From positions 1-64,000 of the forward strand of contig NZ_UQRQ01000002.1 of assembly GCF_900543425.1 (NCBI RefSeq): 64,000 nt of DNA, written 5' to 3'. Position 1 is the first letter of the stretch. Each line of letters opens with the position of its first letter. The DNA is from an uncultured Sanguibacteroides sp. Its GTDB lineage: Bacteria > Bacteroidota > Bacteroidia > Bacteroidales > Marinifilaceae. Below the pieces are notes generated by a model. That model saw only the letters and a list, made by a program, of their open reading frames with translations, did no database searches and was not told the origin of the DNA. Positions 1 to 9,256 of this stretch are shown here, one piece after another. A program made the translations under genes and the position numbers.

Positions 1-60
1 TTGCATGTGTTAAGCCTGTCGCTAGCGTTCATCCTGAGCCAGGATCAAACTCTTCATGAT
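1..60 (-). rRNA. 16S rRNA gene, 5' end only
   Basis: Read on the minus strand, this begins with the conserved 16S start (AGAGTTTGATCCTGGCTCAG at 52-33), followed by the variable-1 flank typical of Bacteroidota. Only about the first 60 nt are here; the gene continues past the left edge. The exact mature 5' end (about 60) is set by analogy with E. coli 16S. Two promoters lie upstream. Confidence 0.97.
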
Positions 61-225
61 AAAAAAATTTTACTTTGTCTTCTGTCCCGGTCTCGATTTA
101 ATTCGTGCCCCGCGACGTCTCTCGACGCCAGGGGCAACGCTCGCTTCTTTGTCACTTCAATATTTTTAAGAACTCGTCTATCTCTTTTTGATGCTCCCCC
201 CCTTTTTTCGGGGCGAAAGCGGACG

Positions 226-258
226 CAAAGATAACACCTTTTTATACTTCCCTCCAAA
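226..258 (-). promoter_or_regulatory. 16S rRNA promoter, gene-proximal copy
   Basis: On the minus strand a perfect -7 box TATCTTTG (233-226) follows a TTG -33 box (258-256) after 22 bases. This matches the Bacteroidota primary-sigma pattern. Transcription would start near 218, giving a leader of about 160 nt before 16S. Confidence 0.7.
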
Positions 259-349
259 TTTTTCCACCTTTTTTTTTAAACTTTTTTCCAACTCCCTCGT
301 TACATCCCTCTTCACCCGGTGTTAACGTTTTTCCTCTGAAAAACGGCGA

Positions 350-381
350 CAAAGATATAATTTCATCTTCTTCTTTTCCAA
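350..381 (-). promoter_or_regulatory. 16S rRNA promoter, distal copy
   Basis: A second identical TATCTTTG box (357-350, minus) lies 124 bases upstream of the first, with TTG at 381-379 and a 21-base spacer. Tandem promoters are usual for rRNA operons. The surrounding 260-560 stretch is very A/T- and pyrimidine-rich, and I see no coding sequence in it. Confidence 0.65.
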
Positions 382-573
382 TTTTTTTACCTCATTTTTT
401 CGAAAAAAATCAACCTGATATCTACCTTTCTATTTATCAATAGCTTATTCCTTGTCAAAGTCGGTAATTATAAATTATAGCATTTTGTACTCGTCCGAAG
501 TAAACCTCAAGTACTAACAAGTATAGTGAAAAAAGCGATTTCGTCATTTTTAAATCCGAAATTACAAATTCCA

Positions 574-1542
574 TCATTCTCCAATCAGAGGATCACCTAA
601 TCCACAAGATTTATCATCAAGGTTATTCTGTAGTTTGTTTAATCCGGCACGGGCCAAAGGACTATCTTTAAAGCACATTTCAAATGTTTTTTCATCTAAT
701 TGAAGCCACTGCTCCTTTGTCCATTCCATGATCTCTTTTCCGGGTTGAAACTCAACTACCTCATTAAATACTCTTTTCTGATTCCAGGGACAAACCTCCT
801 GACAAATATCACACCCGAATATACGCGTACCCATTTTCTGCCGAACAAAATCCGGGATTTCTCCCTTGTTCTCTATTGTATGATAAGAAATACACCGTCG
901 CGCATCCAAGGAATAGGCCGTTAATGCTCCCGTCGGGCAAGCTTCCACGCAACGATTACAGTTTCCACAAAAACTACCCTCGAAAGAGGGAGAATAAGTA
1001 TCAAACTCCAAATTCGAAATAATTACCCCGATAAAACAAAAAGAGCCCCATTTTCGGTGAATAAGCAAGGTATTCCTACCGATCCAACCCAACCCGGCCC
1101 TTCTGGCCCATTCATGCTCAAATACCGGAGCAGAATCAACAAACACACGTCCGTGCACGGAAGCACTCGCCTTCTCTTTTAATAAAGCAAACAACCTATG
1201 CAATCGTTCCTTCAGAACAAGATGATAGTCCTTCCCATAAGCATAACGGGCAATCGTCGGAGTTCCCTCTGCCTGTCGATGGAATGGATAATAGTTCGTC
1301 AGGGTGACAATAACCGAACGGGCTCCTTCAATCAACAATCCCGGATCACCTCTTTTTTCAATATTATTTTCCATATAGGACATTCCGGCATTCTTTCCTT
1401 CTTCAAGCCACCCGAGCAAACGTTCTTTCTCCCGCGGCAAAGACTCTGCCAGAGCTACACCGCAGGCATCAAAGCCGATCTCTTTCGCGTATTCCTCCAA
1501 TGTCGAAGAAGATAAAACCATATTATCATTTATTAAAAACAA
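574..1542 (-). CDS. queG: Epoxyqueuosine reductase QueG
   Basis: QueG reduces epoxyqueuosine to queuosine in the wobble position of tRNAs with GUN anticodons, using cobalamin and two [4Fe-4S] clusters in the cytoplasm. The 322-residue protein carries a ferredoxin-like cluster motif CGNCNRCVEACP (Cys192/195/198/202) and a second group at Cys217, 244, 247 and 251 (GCDICQEVCPWN). The family's conserved Asp is at about 136 (VDSAP). It is shorter than E. coli QueG because it lacks the C-terminal HEAT repeats, as many homologues do. It is the last gene of the suf operon, 42 bases after sufT, so its cluster supply and expression are probably linked; that link is inference. An alternative ATG lies seven codons in (1521). 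Confidence 0.93.
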   Translation of the reverse strand: MFLINDNMVLSSSTLEEYAKEIGFDACGVALAESLPREKERLLGWLEEGKNAGMSYMENNIEKRGDPGLLIEGARSVIVTLTNYYPFHRQAEGTPTIARYAYGKDYHLVLKERLHRLFALLKEKASASVHGRVFVDSAPVFEHEWARRAGLGWIGRNTLLIHRKWGSFCFIGVIISNLEFDTYSPSFEGSFCGNCNRCVEACPTGALTAYSLDARRCISYHTIENKGEIPDFVRQKMGTRIFGCDICQEVCPWNQKRVFNEVVEFQPGKEIMEWTKEQWLQLDEKTFEMCFKDSPLARAGLNKLQNNLDDKSCGLGDPLIGE

Positions 1543-1584
1543 AGAGAGTGTTTAACCACCCTCTTTCCATATCTTCCGAGTAAA

Positions 1585-1899
1585 TCAAATTCCAAATCCC
1601 AACTCTAACTTAGCCACCTCACTCATTCTCTCCGGCCCCCAAGGCGGATCGAAAACCAAATTAACAGTAGCTTCCTCTATGCCATCAATCGTCATCACGA
1701 CATCATGCACCTCCTGAACGATCTGGTCGGCAATAGGACATCCCGGGGCCGTTAAGGTCATTGTTACGATCACTTCATCTTTTTTCGGGAACTCTATGCC
1801 GTATACCAAACCCAACTCCCAAATATTTACCGGAACTTCCGGATCATAAACGGTCATTAATTTTTCTATCACCAAATCTTCCATTAAACTTTTTCCCAT
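1585..1899 (-). CDS. sufT: SufT/DUF59 Fe-S assembly factor
   Basis: This 104-residue protein is a single DUF59 (MIP18/PaaD-like) domain. It shows the family hallmarks DPEVPVNIWELGLVYGI near the start, TAPGCP around the middle with the conserved Cys, and a C-terminal FDPPWGPERMS segment. Family members help mature [4Fe-4S] proteins. It sits between sufE (13 bases upstream) and queG in the suf operon, which supports the SufT reading over the phenylacetate-pathway PaaD. An internal ATG at codon 6 is an alternative start. Confidence 0.85.
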   Translation of the reverse strand: MGKSLMEDLVIEKLMTVYDPEVPVNIWELGLVYGIEFPKKDEVIVTMTLTAPGCPIADQIVQEVHDVVMTIDGIEEATVNLVFDPPWGPERMSEVAKLELGFGI

Positions 1900-1912
1900 A
1901 ATCCCCGATTTT

Positions 1913-2329
1913 TTATGCTTTCGAATAAGCTAAAGCATAATATTTTATTTGTTTGATCATAGACAATAATCCATTCGAGCGGGTCGGTGAAAGATGTTGC
2001 GTCAAACCGATCTGGTCAATAAAACTCAAGTCTGCATCGACAATATCTTTCGGATATTGCCCGGAAAAAACCCGTATCAACAAACCTGCAATCCCTTTGG
2101 TTATGATCGCATCGCTATCAGCCATAAAGTAAAGCTTATCGCCCTTCATCTCCGCGTGAAACCATACTCTGGATTGACATCCCTTAATCAGGTTATCATC
2201 CGTTTTATAAGTCTCATCCATAGGTTCCATTCCCGTACCGATCTCAATCAGATAGGCATATTTATCCATCCAATCATCGTACATGGAAAACTCTTCTACG
2301 ATCTGATGCTCTATCTCTGCTATTGTCAT
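1913..2329 (-). CDS. sufE: Cysteine desulfuration protein SufE
   Basis: SufE accepts persulfide sulfur from SufS and passes it to the SufBCD scaffold. The protein has 138 residues, the usual family length. Its sulfur-acceptor cysteine is Cys51 in the motif IKGCQSRVW, the same number as in E. coli SufE, and is followed by the conserved GLLIRVFSG segment. It lies 64 bases downstream of sufS, its enzymatic partner, and 13 bases before sufT. Confidence 0.93.
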   Translation of the reverse strand: MTIAEIEHQIVEEFSMYDDWMDKYAYLIEIGTGMEPMDETYKTDDNLIKGCQSRVWFHAEMKGDKLYFMADSDAIITKGIAGLLIRVFSGQYPKDIVDADLSFIDQIGLTQHLSPTRSNGLLSMIKQIKYYALAYSKA

Positions 2330-2393
2330 TTTAATCCTGTTATTTACCTGTTTCCTGTTTATATCACAAAATTATAAAAAAACGGGAAACATA

Positions 2394-3614
2394 CTACATA
2401 CGGAAAAGCTTTTCCACCTTTTTCACTCCCTCACACAACCCATCGATCTCTTCTCGCGTATTATACATTCCGATAGAAGCTCTTACCATTCCGGTCACTC
2501 CATAATGCTGCATCACCGGTTCGGCACATAGTTGGCCCGTCCGCACGGCAATTCCCATTTTGTCTAACAAGGTACCCATATCAAAATGATGTATTCCGTC
2601 AATACCGAAAGAAACAACGGAAGATTTTTCAGGTGCCTCCCCGTATAATTTAATATTCGGAATTTCCCGCATACGCTCCATGGTATATTGCAACAACCCG
2701 TGCTCATAAGGAGCGATTTGGGACAAGCCTACGGAATTCACGTATTTAATTGCTTCTCCTAATCCTATTATTCCTATAAAATCAGGAGTCCCCGCCTCAA
2801 ATTTAAAAGGAAGTTCATTGTAAGTTGTTTTTTCAAAACGAACCTCCTTGATCATCTCTCCTCCCCCTTGCCAAGGAGGCAACGCTTCCAACAGACTCTT
2901 TTTCCCGTACAAAACACCGACACCGGTCGGCCCGTATATCTTATGACCGGAAAATACGAAAAAATCACAATCCAAGGCCTGCACATCAACCGGAATATGC
3001 TGAACAGCCTGAGCCCCATCGATCAACACGTAAGCACCGAAAGCATGAGCCGCTTCTATTATTTGTCTTACCGGGTTTATCGTACCCAACACGTTTGAAA
3101 CATAAGCTACCGCTACCAACTTCACCCGCTCACTCAATAGAGCAGAAAAAGCCTGCATATCCAGCTCTCCGTTATCTTTAAACGGAACGACTTTTAACAC
3201 GGCCTTTTTCCGTTCACATAACATCTGCCAAGGCACGATATTAGCATGATGTTCCATTTCCGTAATCAAGATCTCGTCCCCTTCATGAATAAAAGCTTCT
3301 CCAAAAGAATGGGCCACCAGATTAATGCTTTCCGTTGTTCCCCGGGTAAAAATCACCTCTTCTACAAAAGCCGCATGGATAAACTCCCGAATAATCTCCC
3401 GCGCTTCCTCATTCGCATCCGTACATTTATTACTTAAAAAATGTACCCCCCGGTGCACGTTCGAATTATAACGAAGATAGTATTCGGTCATTTTTTCCAC
3501 AACGCCACGAGGCCGCTGCGAAGTCGCACCGTTATCCAAGTAAACCAAAGGTTTACCGTACACTTTCTCTTCGAGTATGGGAAAGTCTTTTCTTATTTTA
3601 CAGACATCCAACAT
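2394..3614 (-). CDS. sufS: Cysteine desulfurase SufS
   Basis: This is a group II (CsdB/SufS-type) PLP-dependent cysteine desulfurase that releases sulfur from L-cysteine. In 406 residues the PLP-binding Lys225 lies in FSGHKIYGPTG. His122-123 (EMEHHANIVPW) fits the cofactor pocket. The persulfide-forming Cys363 lies in VRTGQLCAEP. These positions match E. coli SufS (Lys226, Cys364) within one residue. It starts 7 bases after the sufD stop, so translation is likely coupled. Confidence 0.95.
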   Translation of the reverse strand: MLDVCKIRKDFPILEEKVYGKPLVYLDNGATSQRPRGVVEKMTEYYLRYNSNVHRGVHFLSNKCTDANEEAREIIREFIHAAFVEEVIFTRGTTESINLVAHSFGEAFIHEGDEILITEMEHHANIVPWQMLCERKKAVLKVVPFKDNGELDMQAFSALLSERVKLVAVAYVSNVLGTINPVRQIIEAAHAFGAYVLIDGAQAVQHIPVDVQALDCDFFVFSGHKIYGPTGVGVLYGKKSLLEALPPWQGGGEMIKEVRFEKTTYNELPFKFEAGTPDFIGIIGLGEAIKYVNSVGLSQIAPYEHGLLQYTMERMREIPNIKLYGEAPEKSSVVSFGIDGIHHFDMGTLLDKMGIAVRTGQLCAEPVMQHYGVTGMVRASIGMYNTREEIDGLCEGVKKVEKLFRM

Positions 3615-3621
3615 AATCCCT

Positions 3622-4983
3622 CTATTTTTTACAATGCATCACACAGTTGTGGCATTTAGTCAACTCCCCTCTCAACCTTTTTTCTACCAATTCGTCAATC
3701 TTCTCCCGTAAAGGTTCCAGCTTCACCCTTCTTACAATCTCATGGGCAAAACCAAACATCATCATCAATCTCGCTTCGGCAGCGCCGATTCCCCGGGAAC
3801 GCAAGTAGAACATAGCCTCTTCGTCGATTTGTCCTACCGTAGCCCCGTGGCTACATTTTACGTCGTCCGCATCGATCACCAATTGAGGCTTTGTATTCAC
3901 TTGTGCCGTATCCGTCAGCAACAAATTATTATTAGCCTGGTAAGCTTCCGTTTGCTGTGCATCGGGACGAACCGTAATTCTTCCGGCAAAATTAGCCACG
4001 GCGGCGTCATCCAATACGCCTTTAAAATGCTCATTACTCGTACAATGAGGAGCTATATGATCTATCGAGGTAAAATTATCCACGTGCTGCTTTTTATCCG
4101 AGAGATACATCCCGTATAAATTACATTCGCACCCCTCTTCGGTTAAAGCCGCAAACAAATTATTCCGGATAAACCCTCCGTATAAAGATATAACATTTGC
4201 ATCATAGCGAGAATTACGCTTTTGCGTAACAAAAACACTATTGATCTGAGAAGCTTCTATATGCTGATTCTGCACGTGATAGTACTCGAAAGTGGCATTT
4301 TCTCCCACCATGACCTCAGTCGTACTATTGGAAAGAAAAGTATCATCCGACAAAGTATGATCGCAAACCAAAATCGTTGCCTTAGCCTCTTTACCGACAA
4401 TCACCAAATTACGCTGAAACGACATCAAATCCGCGTTCGCCCGCATCAAATTAACCACCTGTAAAGGCTTATCCATTATTACCCGATCCGGAACATAGAC
4501 AAATATTCCGTCCTGAGCAAAAGCCGTGTTCAGCGAAATCAAACCATCATTTTCACCCGGCTTCGTGTATTGATTATAATGGGTTTCAAACAACTCTTTA
4601 TACTTCCGACTCGCTTCCGCCAGACTGCAAACGACAACCCCTTCCGGTAAATCCGGCTTATTGTTGCCATCGAAGAACCAGCCATTTATCGTCAATATCA
4701 GGTTCGTATCCAGATCCGGAACATTACATTGAAAAATCTCTCCGACATCTACACCCTGCTTTATATTTTTCAATACGACTTTATAATCCCGGTCAAAAAC
4801 AGGAAGCAAGTTCGAGTAAAGGTAATCTTCTGTCTTATATGGAATCCCTCCGACGGTTTCAAAATGACGAAAAGCCTCTTCCCGGTATCGATTTATAATC
4901 TCCCCGCACCCCTCTCTCAACAAATCCTGTCCCTCTCGAAAAAGAGTCTTAAAATCAGTATTTATTTTCTCTATTTTTTCCAT
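3622..4983 (-). CDS. sufD: Fe-S scaffold protein SufD
   Basis: SufD pairs with SufB in the SufBC2D complex on which new clusters are built. The 453-residue protein has the SufBD beta-helix pattern in its C-terminal half, including the segment DDVKCSHGATVGQID and the following LRSRGI. The true ATG is probably at 4983 (MEKIEKIN). The gene lies between sufC (56 bases upstream) and sufS (7 bases downstream). The C-terminus ends in a Cys- and His-bearing tail (CHNCVMHCKK) that looks metal-binding; I cannot tell whether it matters. Confidence 0.93.
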   Translation of the reverse strand: MEKIEKINTDFKTLFREGQDLLREGCGEIINRYREEAFRHFETVGGIPYKTEDYLYSNLLPVFDRDYKVVLKNIKQGVDVGEIFQCNVPDLDTNLILTINGWFFDGNNKPDLPEGVVVCSLAEASRKYKELFETHYNQYTKPGENDGLISLNTAFAQDGIFVYVPDRVIMDKPLQVVNLMRANADLMSFQRNLVIVGKEAKATILVCDHTLSDDTFLSNSTTEVMVGENATFEYYHVQNQHIEASQINSVFVTQKRNSRYDANVISLYGGFIRNNLFAALTEEGCECNLYGMYLSDKKQHVDNFTSIDHIAPHCTSNEHFKGVLDDAAVANFAGRITVRPDAQQTEAYQANNNLLLTDTAQVNTKPQLVIDADDVKCSHGATVGQIDEEAMFYLRSRGIGAAEARLMMMFGFAHEIVRRVKLEPLREKIDELVEKRLRGELTKCHNCVMHCKK

Positions 4984-5039
4984 TCCCAGTAATTTGCATT
5001 TATTTTAGTTTTCCCTTCCGGAATGACTTTATGCCTCAT

Positions 5040-5807
5040 CTATTTAGACTCTTCAATCTCTTTCTTAATCCAATCGTAACCGTGTTTCTCCAACTCCGTA
5101 ACCAATTCCTTTCCGGCCGTCTTCACGATACGTCCGTCATACAACACGTGCACTACATCCGGTATGATATAATCCAATAAACGTTGATAATGTGTAATCA
5201 CAATAGTCGAATTATCCGGTCGTTTCAATTTATTCACTCCGTTGGCTACAATTCTCAAGGCATCGATATCCAACCCGGAATCCGTCTCATCCAAAATAGC
5301 CAGCTTAGGTTCCAAAACGGCCATTTGAAAGATCTCGTTCTTTTTCTTCTCCCCTCCCGAAAAACCTTCATTCAGGGAACGGTTCAATAATTTACTATCA
5401 ATCCCCACCAATGCCATCTTCTCCCGAATCATCTTCAAAAAATCCCCGGCAGGATACGGCGGAAGTCCTTTGTATTTACGATGCTCGTTCACGGCTGTTT
5501 TTAAAAAATTCACCGTACTCACGCCCGGAATCTCCACCGGATATTGAAAACTTAAAAATATACCTTCACGAGCCCGGTCTTCTGCCGGCAACTCCAACAA
5601 ATTTTTCCCGTTGAACCAAACCTCTCCTTTGGTAACCTCAAAACACTCCCGCCCGGTCAACACGGCAGACAAAGTACTTTTACCGGCTCCATTAGGCCCC
5701 ATGATAGCATGAACCTCTCCCGCCTTCACGTCCAGATTGATTCCCTTCAATATCTCTTTTCCGTCTATAACGGCATGTAAATCTCTTATCTTTAATAATT
5801 CTTCCAT
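5040..5807 (-). CDS. sufC: Fe-S assembly ATPase SufC
   Basis: SufC is the ABC-type ATPase that drives shape changes in SufBD during cluster assembly. The 255-residue protein has Walker A GPNGAGKST (residues 37-45), the signature FSGGEKKKNEI near 149 and Walker B LAILDETDSGLD. The ETDSGLD form in place of DEPTNHLD is typical of SufC. The protein is soluble with no membrane partner nearby. It follows sufB by 83 bases. Confidence 0.96.
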   Translation of the reverse strand: MEELLKIRDLHAVIDGKEILKGINLDVKAGEVHAIMGPNGAGKSTLSAVLTGRECFEVTKGEVWFNGKNLLELPAEDRAREGIFLSFQYPVEIPGVSTVNFLKTAVNEHRKYKGLPPYPAGDFLKMIREKMALVGIDSKLLNRSLNEGFSGGEKKKNEIFQMAVLEPKLAILDETDSGLDIDALRIVANGVNKLKRPDNSTIVITHYQRLLDYIIPDVVHVLYDGRIVKTAGKELVTELEKHGYDWIKKEIEESK

Positions 5808-5890
5808 AATCTTAGATTTTTATTGATTCTGTGATTTCCGATTTTTAATCGTTCGATCTCCCATCACTTCATCATTCAATCATTTTATTT

Positions 5891-7336
5891 TTATCCGACA
5901 CTACCGGCTAAACTGATCTGCAACAACTTTTGAGCTTCTACCGCAAACTCCATAGGCATCTTGTTGATGACATCCCCCGCGTATCCTTTAATAATCAATC
6001 CTATCGCATCTTCAGTAGATATTCCGCGTTGATTACAGTAAAATATCTGATCTTCACCGATTTTGGAGGTAGTCGCTTCATGTTCCACCTGTGCCGTCGG
6101 ATTAGCAACTTCCAAGTACGGGAAGGTATGCGCTCCGCACTTGTCACCCAACAACAAGGAATCACATTGAGAAAAGTTACGGGCATTCTGGCAACTCTTC
6201 ACAACCTTCACCTTCCCCCGGTAAGAATTAGAACTATACCCCGCGGATATTCCCTTCGACACGATACGGCTACGGGTATTATTTCCGATATGGATCATTT
6301 TAGTTCCGGTATCTGCCTGTTGATAATTATTGGTCACGGCCACGGAATAAAATTCACTCACGGAACCGTCCCCCTTCAGTATGGTACTCGGATATTTCCA
6401 GGTAATAGCCGATCCGGTTTCCACCTGCGCCCAGATCAACTTGGAGTTGTCTCCCTTACAAATTCCCCGTTTTGTCACGAAATTATAAATTCCGCCCTTC
6501 CCGTTCTTATCACCCGGATACCAATTTTGAACCGTACTGTATTTCACCTCCGCATTCTTCTCCACAACGATCTCGACAATAGCGGCATGCAACTGGTTTT
6601 CATCCCGTTGTGGCGCCGTACATCCTTCTAAATAACTCACGTAACTCTCCTCTTCCGCCACAATCAGCGTCCGTTCGAATTGTCCGGTTTTTGCCGCGTT
6701 GATCCGGAAATAGGTGGATAATTCCATCGGACAACGTACTCCTTTAGGGATATAGACAAACGACCCGTCGCTAAATACTGCCGAATTCAAAGCCGCAAAG
6801 AAATTATCATTGTAAGGTACCACCGACCCCAAATAACGCTTAATCAAATCCGGATGATCTTTCACCGCTTCGGAAAACGAACTGAAGATCACTCCCCGTT
6901 CGGCCAATGCTTCCTTAAACGTCGTTTTGACGGAAACACTATCCATAACGGCATCCACCGCTACCCCCGAAAGTGTTTTCTGTTCGTCCAAAGGAATTCC
7001 TAACTTATCAAAAGTAGCTTTCAACTCCGGATCCACGTCATCCCATGATTTCTTCTCCTCTTTTTTAGGAGCCGCATAATAAACAATATCCTGATAATTA
7101 ATAGAAGGTATATTTAATTTTGCCCAGGTAGGCATTTTCATTGTCAACCAATGACGGTAAGCCTTTAATCGGAATTCAAGCAACCAGTCAGGCTCCCCTT
7201 TCTTTTCCGATATCAACCGAATGACCTCCTCGTTCAACCCTTTCCCGATCATTTCGGTCTCTACATCAGAAACAAAACCATATTTATATTCACCCTCGGT
7301 TACTTCATTCAATATCTCGTCTTGTTCTTTAGCCAT
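5891..7336 (-). CDS. sufB: Fe-S scaffold protein SufB
   Basis: SufB is the main scaffold subunit of the SUF system and the first gene of this operon. I place the start at 7336 (MAKEQDEIL), giving 481 residues, close to the usual SufB length. The longer open frame to 7402 would overlap the promoter at 7400-7429, so the upstream codons are probably untranslated. Conserved SufB stretches include SAVFSDGSFVYIPKGV, LEGCTAPQRDENQLHAA and the C-terminal KIGEDQIFYCNQRGI. It is transcribed divergently from thiL. Confidence 0.95.
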   Translation of the reverse strand: MAKEQDEILNEVTEGEYKYGFVSDVETEMIGKGLNEEVIRLISEKKGEPDWLLEFRLKAYRHWLTMKMPTWAKLNIPSINYQDIVYYAAPKKEEKKSWDDVDPELKATFDKLGIPLDEQKTLSGVAVDAVMDSVSVKTTFKEALAERGVIFSSFSEAVKDHPDLIKRYLGSVVPYNDNFFAALNSAVFSDGSFVYIPKGVRCPMELSTYFRINAAKTGQFERTLIVAEEESYVSYLEGCTAPQRDENQLHAAIVEIVVEKNAEVKYSTVQNWYPGDKNGKGGIYNFVTKRGICKGDNSKLIWAQVETGSAITWKYPSTILKGDGSVSEFYSVAVTNNYQQADTGTKMIHIGNNTRSRIVSKGISAGYSSNSYRGKVKVVKSCQNARNFSQCDSLLLGDKCGAHTFPYLEVANPTAQVEHEATTSKIGEDQIFYCNQRGISTEDAIGLIIKGYAGDVINKMPMEFAVEAQKLLQISLAGSVG

Positions 7337-7399
7337 AACTTTACATAATTGAAAAAATAAGAATTGGGAATTGAAAATCATCCACTTCACCAATCCGTG

Positions 7400-7429
7400 C
7401 AAAAGTACAAAAAAATCTCACCCGCCCAA
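7400..7429 (-). promoter_or_regulatory. suf operon promoter
   Basis: On the minus strand TTG (7429-7427) is followed 19 bases later by TACTTTTG (7407-7400), a full match to the Bacteroidota promoter pattern. The predicted transcript start near 7393 leaves a leader of about 57 nt before sufB and argues against the longer SufB start. Confidence 0.75.
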
Positions 7430-7500
7430 CCGGATCGGAGTAGATAATATCTATTACGTGATAAATGTACGTTATGGTTCAAAATCGACTCTTTTGTTTA

Positions 7501-7531
7501 TTGCGTCGTTCATCATTTTAAACTACTTTTG
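7501..7531 (+). promoter_or_regulatory. thiL promoter
   Basis: TTG at 7501-7503 and TACTTTTG at 7524-7531, with a 20-base spacer, match the Bacteroidota promoter pattern. The predicted start near 7538 leaves a very short leader (about 13 nt) before the thiL ATG, too short for a riboswitch. I see no TPP riboswitch here. Confidence 0.75.
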
Positions 7532-7550
7532 TTGAAATAAAAATTATAAC

Positions 7551-8600
7551 ATGAGCGAGAAAAAGCCACTAACCCAACTCTCCACTTTAGGGGAATTCGG
7601 GTTGATCCGACACTTGACAAAAGATATAAAATTAAAAAATCCATCTACCCTAAAAGGAGTGGGCGACGATGCTGCCGTTCTGGATTATAAAGACAAAAAA
7701 ATCCTCGTCAGTACAGACATGCTGATCGAGGGCGTACATTTCGACCTCACCTATACCCCGCTCAAACATCTGGGGTACAAATCGGTAGCCACAAACGCCA
7801 GCGATATATTCGCCATGAACGGTACACCCCGGCAAATCACCGTCTCTTTAGCTCTTTCCAATCGTTTTCCCCTGGAAGCAGTCGAAGAGCTATACGCCGG
7901 TATATATTTAGCCTGTGAACATTACGGAATAGATTTGGTAGGTGGAGATACCACCTCCTCCAAAACAGGTATGTGTATCAGTATCACCGTTATCGGAGAG
8001 GCGGAAGAAGACGATATCGTTTACCGGAACACGGCTAAAGCAAACAACCTGATCTGTGTCAGCGGCGATCTGGGAGCAGCTTACATGGGACTCCAGTTAT
8101 TGGAGCGGGAAAAAACCGTATACACCGGAAACCCGGAAGCACAACCCGACTTTACCGGTTATGAATACATACTGGAAAGACAATTGAAGCCGGAAGGCAG
8201 AGGAGATATCATTCGCCTGCTACAAGAAAAGAAAATCAGGCCTACTGCCATGATGGATGTTTCCGACGGACTCTCGTCCGAGATATTACATATCTGCCAC
8301 GATTCGGGTATCGGTTGCCGGATTTACGAAGAGAAAATTCCCATCGACTACCAGACTTATAAAATGGCGGAAGAGTTAAATATGAATGCCACCGTCTGTG
8401 CTCTCTCCGGAGGAGAAGACTATGAACTGTTATTTACCGCACCGTTGGAATACCTGGATATATTAACTACTCTCGAAGATATCAGTATTATCGGGCACAC
8501 CTGTAAAGCCGAAGAGGGTTATACCCTTGTCACCCGGGACGGGAACGAATTCGAATTAAAGGCACAGGGATGGACCAATTTCAATACAACAGAAAAATAA
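7551..8600 (+). CDS. thiL: Thiamine-monophosphate kinase ThiL
   Basis: ThiL phosphorylates thiamine monophosphate to thiamine pyrophosphate, the last step of the pathway. The 349-residue protein has the PurM/ThiL-fold glycine-Asp motif GVGDDAAVLDY near residue 37, the metal-binding block LVSTDMLIEGVHF, and the nucleotide-site segments VGGDTTSSKTG, MDVSDGLSSE and SGGEDYELLF. No other thi genes are adjacent. The next gene starts 11 bases after it. Confidence 0.94.
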   Translation: MSEKKPLTQLSTLGEFGLIRHLTKDIKLKNPSTLKGVGDDAAVLDYKDKKILVSTDMLIEGVHFDLTYTPLKHLGYKSVATNASDIFAMNGTPRQITVSLALSNRFPLEAVEELYAGIYLACEHYGIDLVGGDTTSSKTGMCISITVIGEAEEDDIVYRNTAKANNLICVSGDLGAAYMGLQLLEREKTVYTGNPEAQPDFTGYEYILERQLKPEGRGDIIRLLQEKKIRPTAMMDVSDGLSSEILHICHDSGIGCRIYEEKIPIDYQTYKMAEELNMNATVCALSGGEDYELLFTAPLEYLDILTTLEDISIIGHTCKAEEGYTLVTRDGNEFELKAQGWTNFNTTEK

Positions 8601-8611
8601 ATTAAATCGAC

Positions 8612-9220
8612 ATGTCCGATCTAAAAGAGATTTTACACGAAATAGAGCAACACAGTAAAAACGGCAACCGGAAAGCTTTGTCCGCATTATTAAAAAGAAG
8701 CATTCCGGACAGACTGAATTACTACCATGAAAGCCAGAAGATCGCCCGTCAGGAAGCATTTGCAGATATGTTGTACAAAACGCTTTTACTCGAACTGGAC
8801 GAGGAAGAAGACGAGAGCATCGAGATGGCCGAGTTAGCCTATTTAGGGATGAGTGAAGGCATCAGCGGTTTGCCGGAGGATATTTACGAAAGCGTCAAAA
8901 AACGCGTTATCCTTTTACACTATTTTGCCGACTATTTCACCGATAGTTTGATCGAACTTTTCTTGAAAAAATACAGGAAAGATAATCTTTTAACGGCCAG
9001 AAACCTGGCGCTGGAGTCCATTGCCCGCATGCAGCTCTCCGACCTGTTCTACATAGAACAGCATTTCGGGGAACGAATCGACAAAGACGAACAGTTAAAC
9101 GATGTTTCCAACGCCATTGAAATAGCTCCGAATCTTTCCGACGAAGAACTAAAGGAGGCAGACCTGATGCACAAGGTCTTGTATGCCTACCTGAAAGTAA
9201 AGTATAAAAAACACGCGTAA
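8612..9220 (+). CDS. Unknown acidic helical protein
   Basis: I do not recognise a family. The 202-residue product has no signal peptide or membrane segment and is rich in Leu, Glu, Asp and Lys, so a soluble, mostly helical cytoplasmic protein is likely. It opens with MSDLKEILHEIEQ and contains an acidic run (ELDEEEDESIEMAE) near residue 68. It starts 11 bases after thiL and ends at a terminator, so it is co-transcribed with thiL, but nothing in it suggests a thiamine role. Confidence 0.8.
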   Translation: MSDLKEILHEIEQHSKNGNRKALSALLKRSIPDRLNYYHESQKIARQEAFADMLYKTLLLELDEEEDESIEMAELAYLGMSEGISGLPEDIYESVKKRVILLHYFADYFTDSLIELFLKKYRKDNLLTARNLALESIARMQLSDLFYIEQHFGERIDKDEQLNDVSNAIEIAPNLSDEELKEADLMHKVLYAYLKVKYKKHA

Positions 9221-9223
9221 AAA

Positions 9224-9250
9224 AAGCGCTGTTCAGGTCGAACAGCGCTT
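9224..9250. terminator. Bidirectional terminator hairpin
   Basis: A perfect 11-bp stem (AAGCGCTGTTC with its complement) has a 5-base loop and sits between the convergent thiL-operon gene and the RRM gene. A-runs on the left provide the U-run for minus-strand transcripts. Confidence 0.7.
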
Positions 9251-9256
9251 CATTCA

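Noticed and set aside
5930..6631. A 233-codon open frame on the plus strand
   Set aside because: It lies wholly antisense to sufB, has no family features, and arises from the codon pattern of the real gene.
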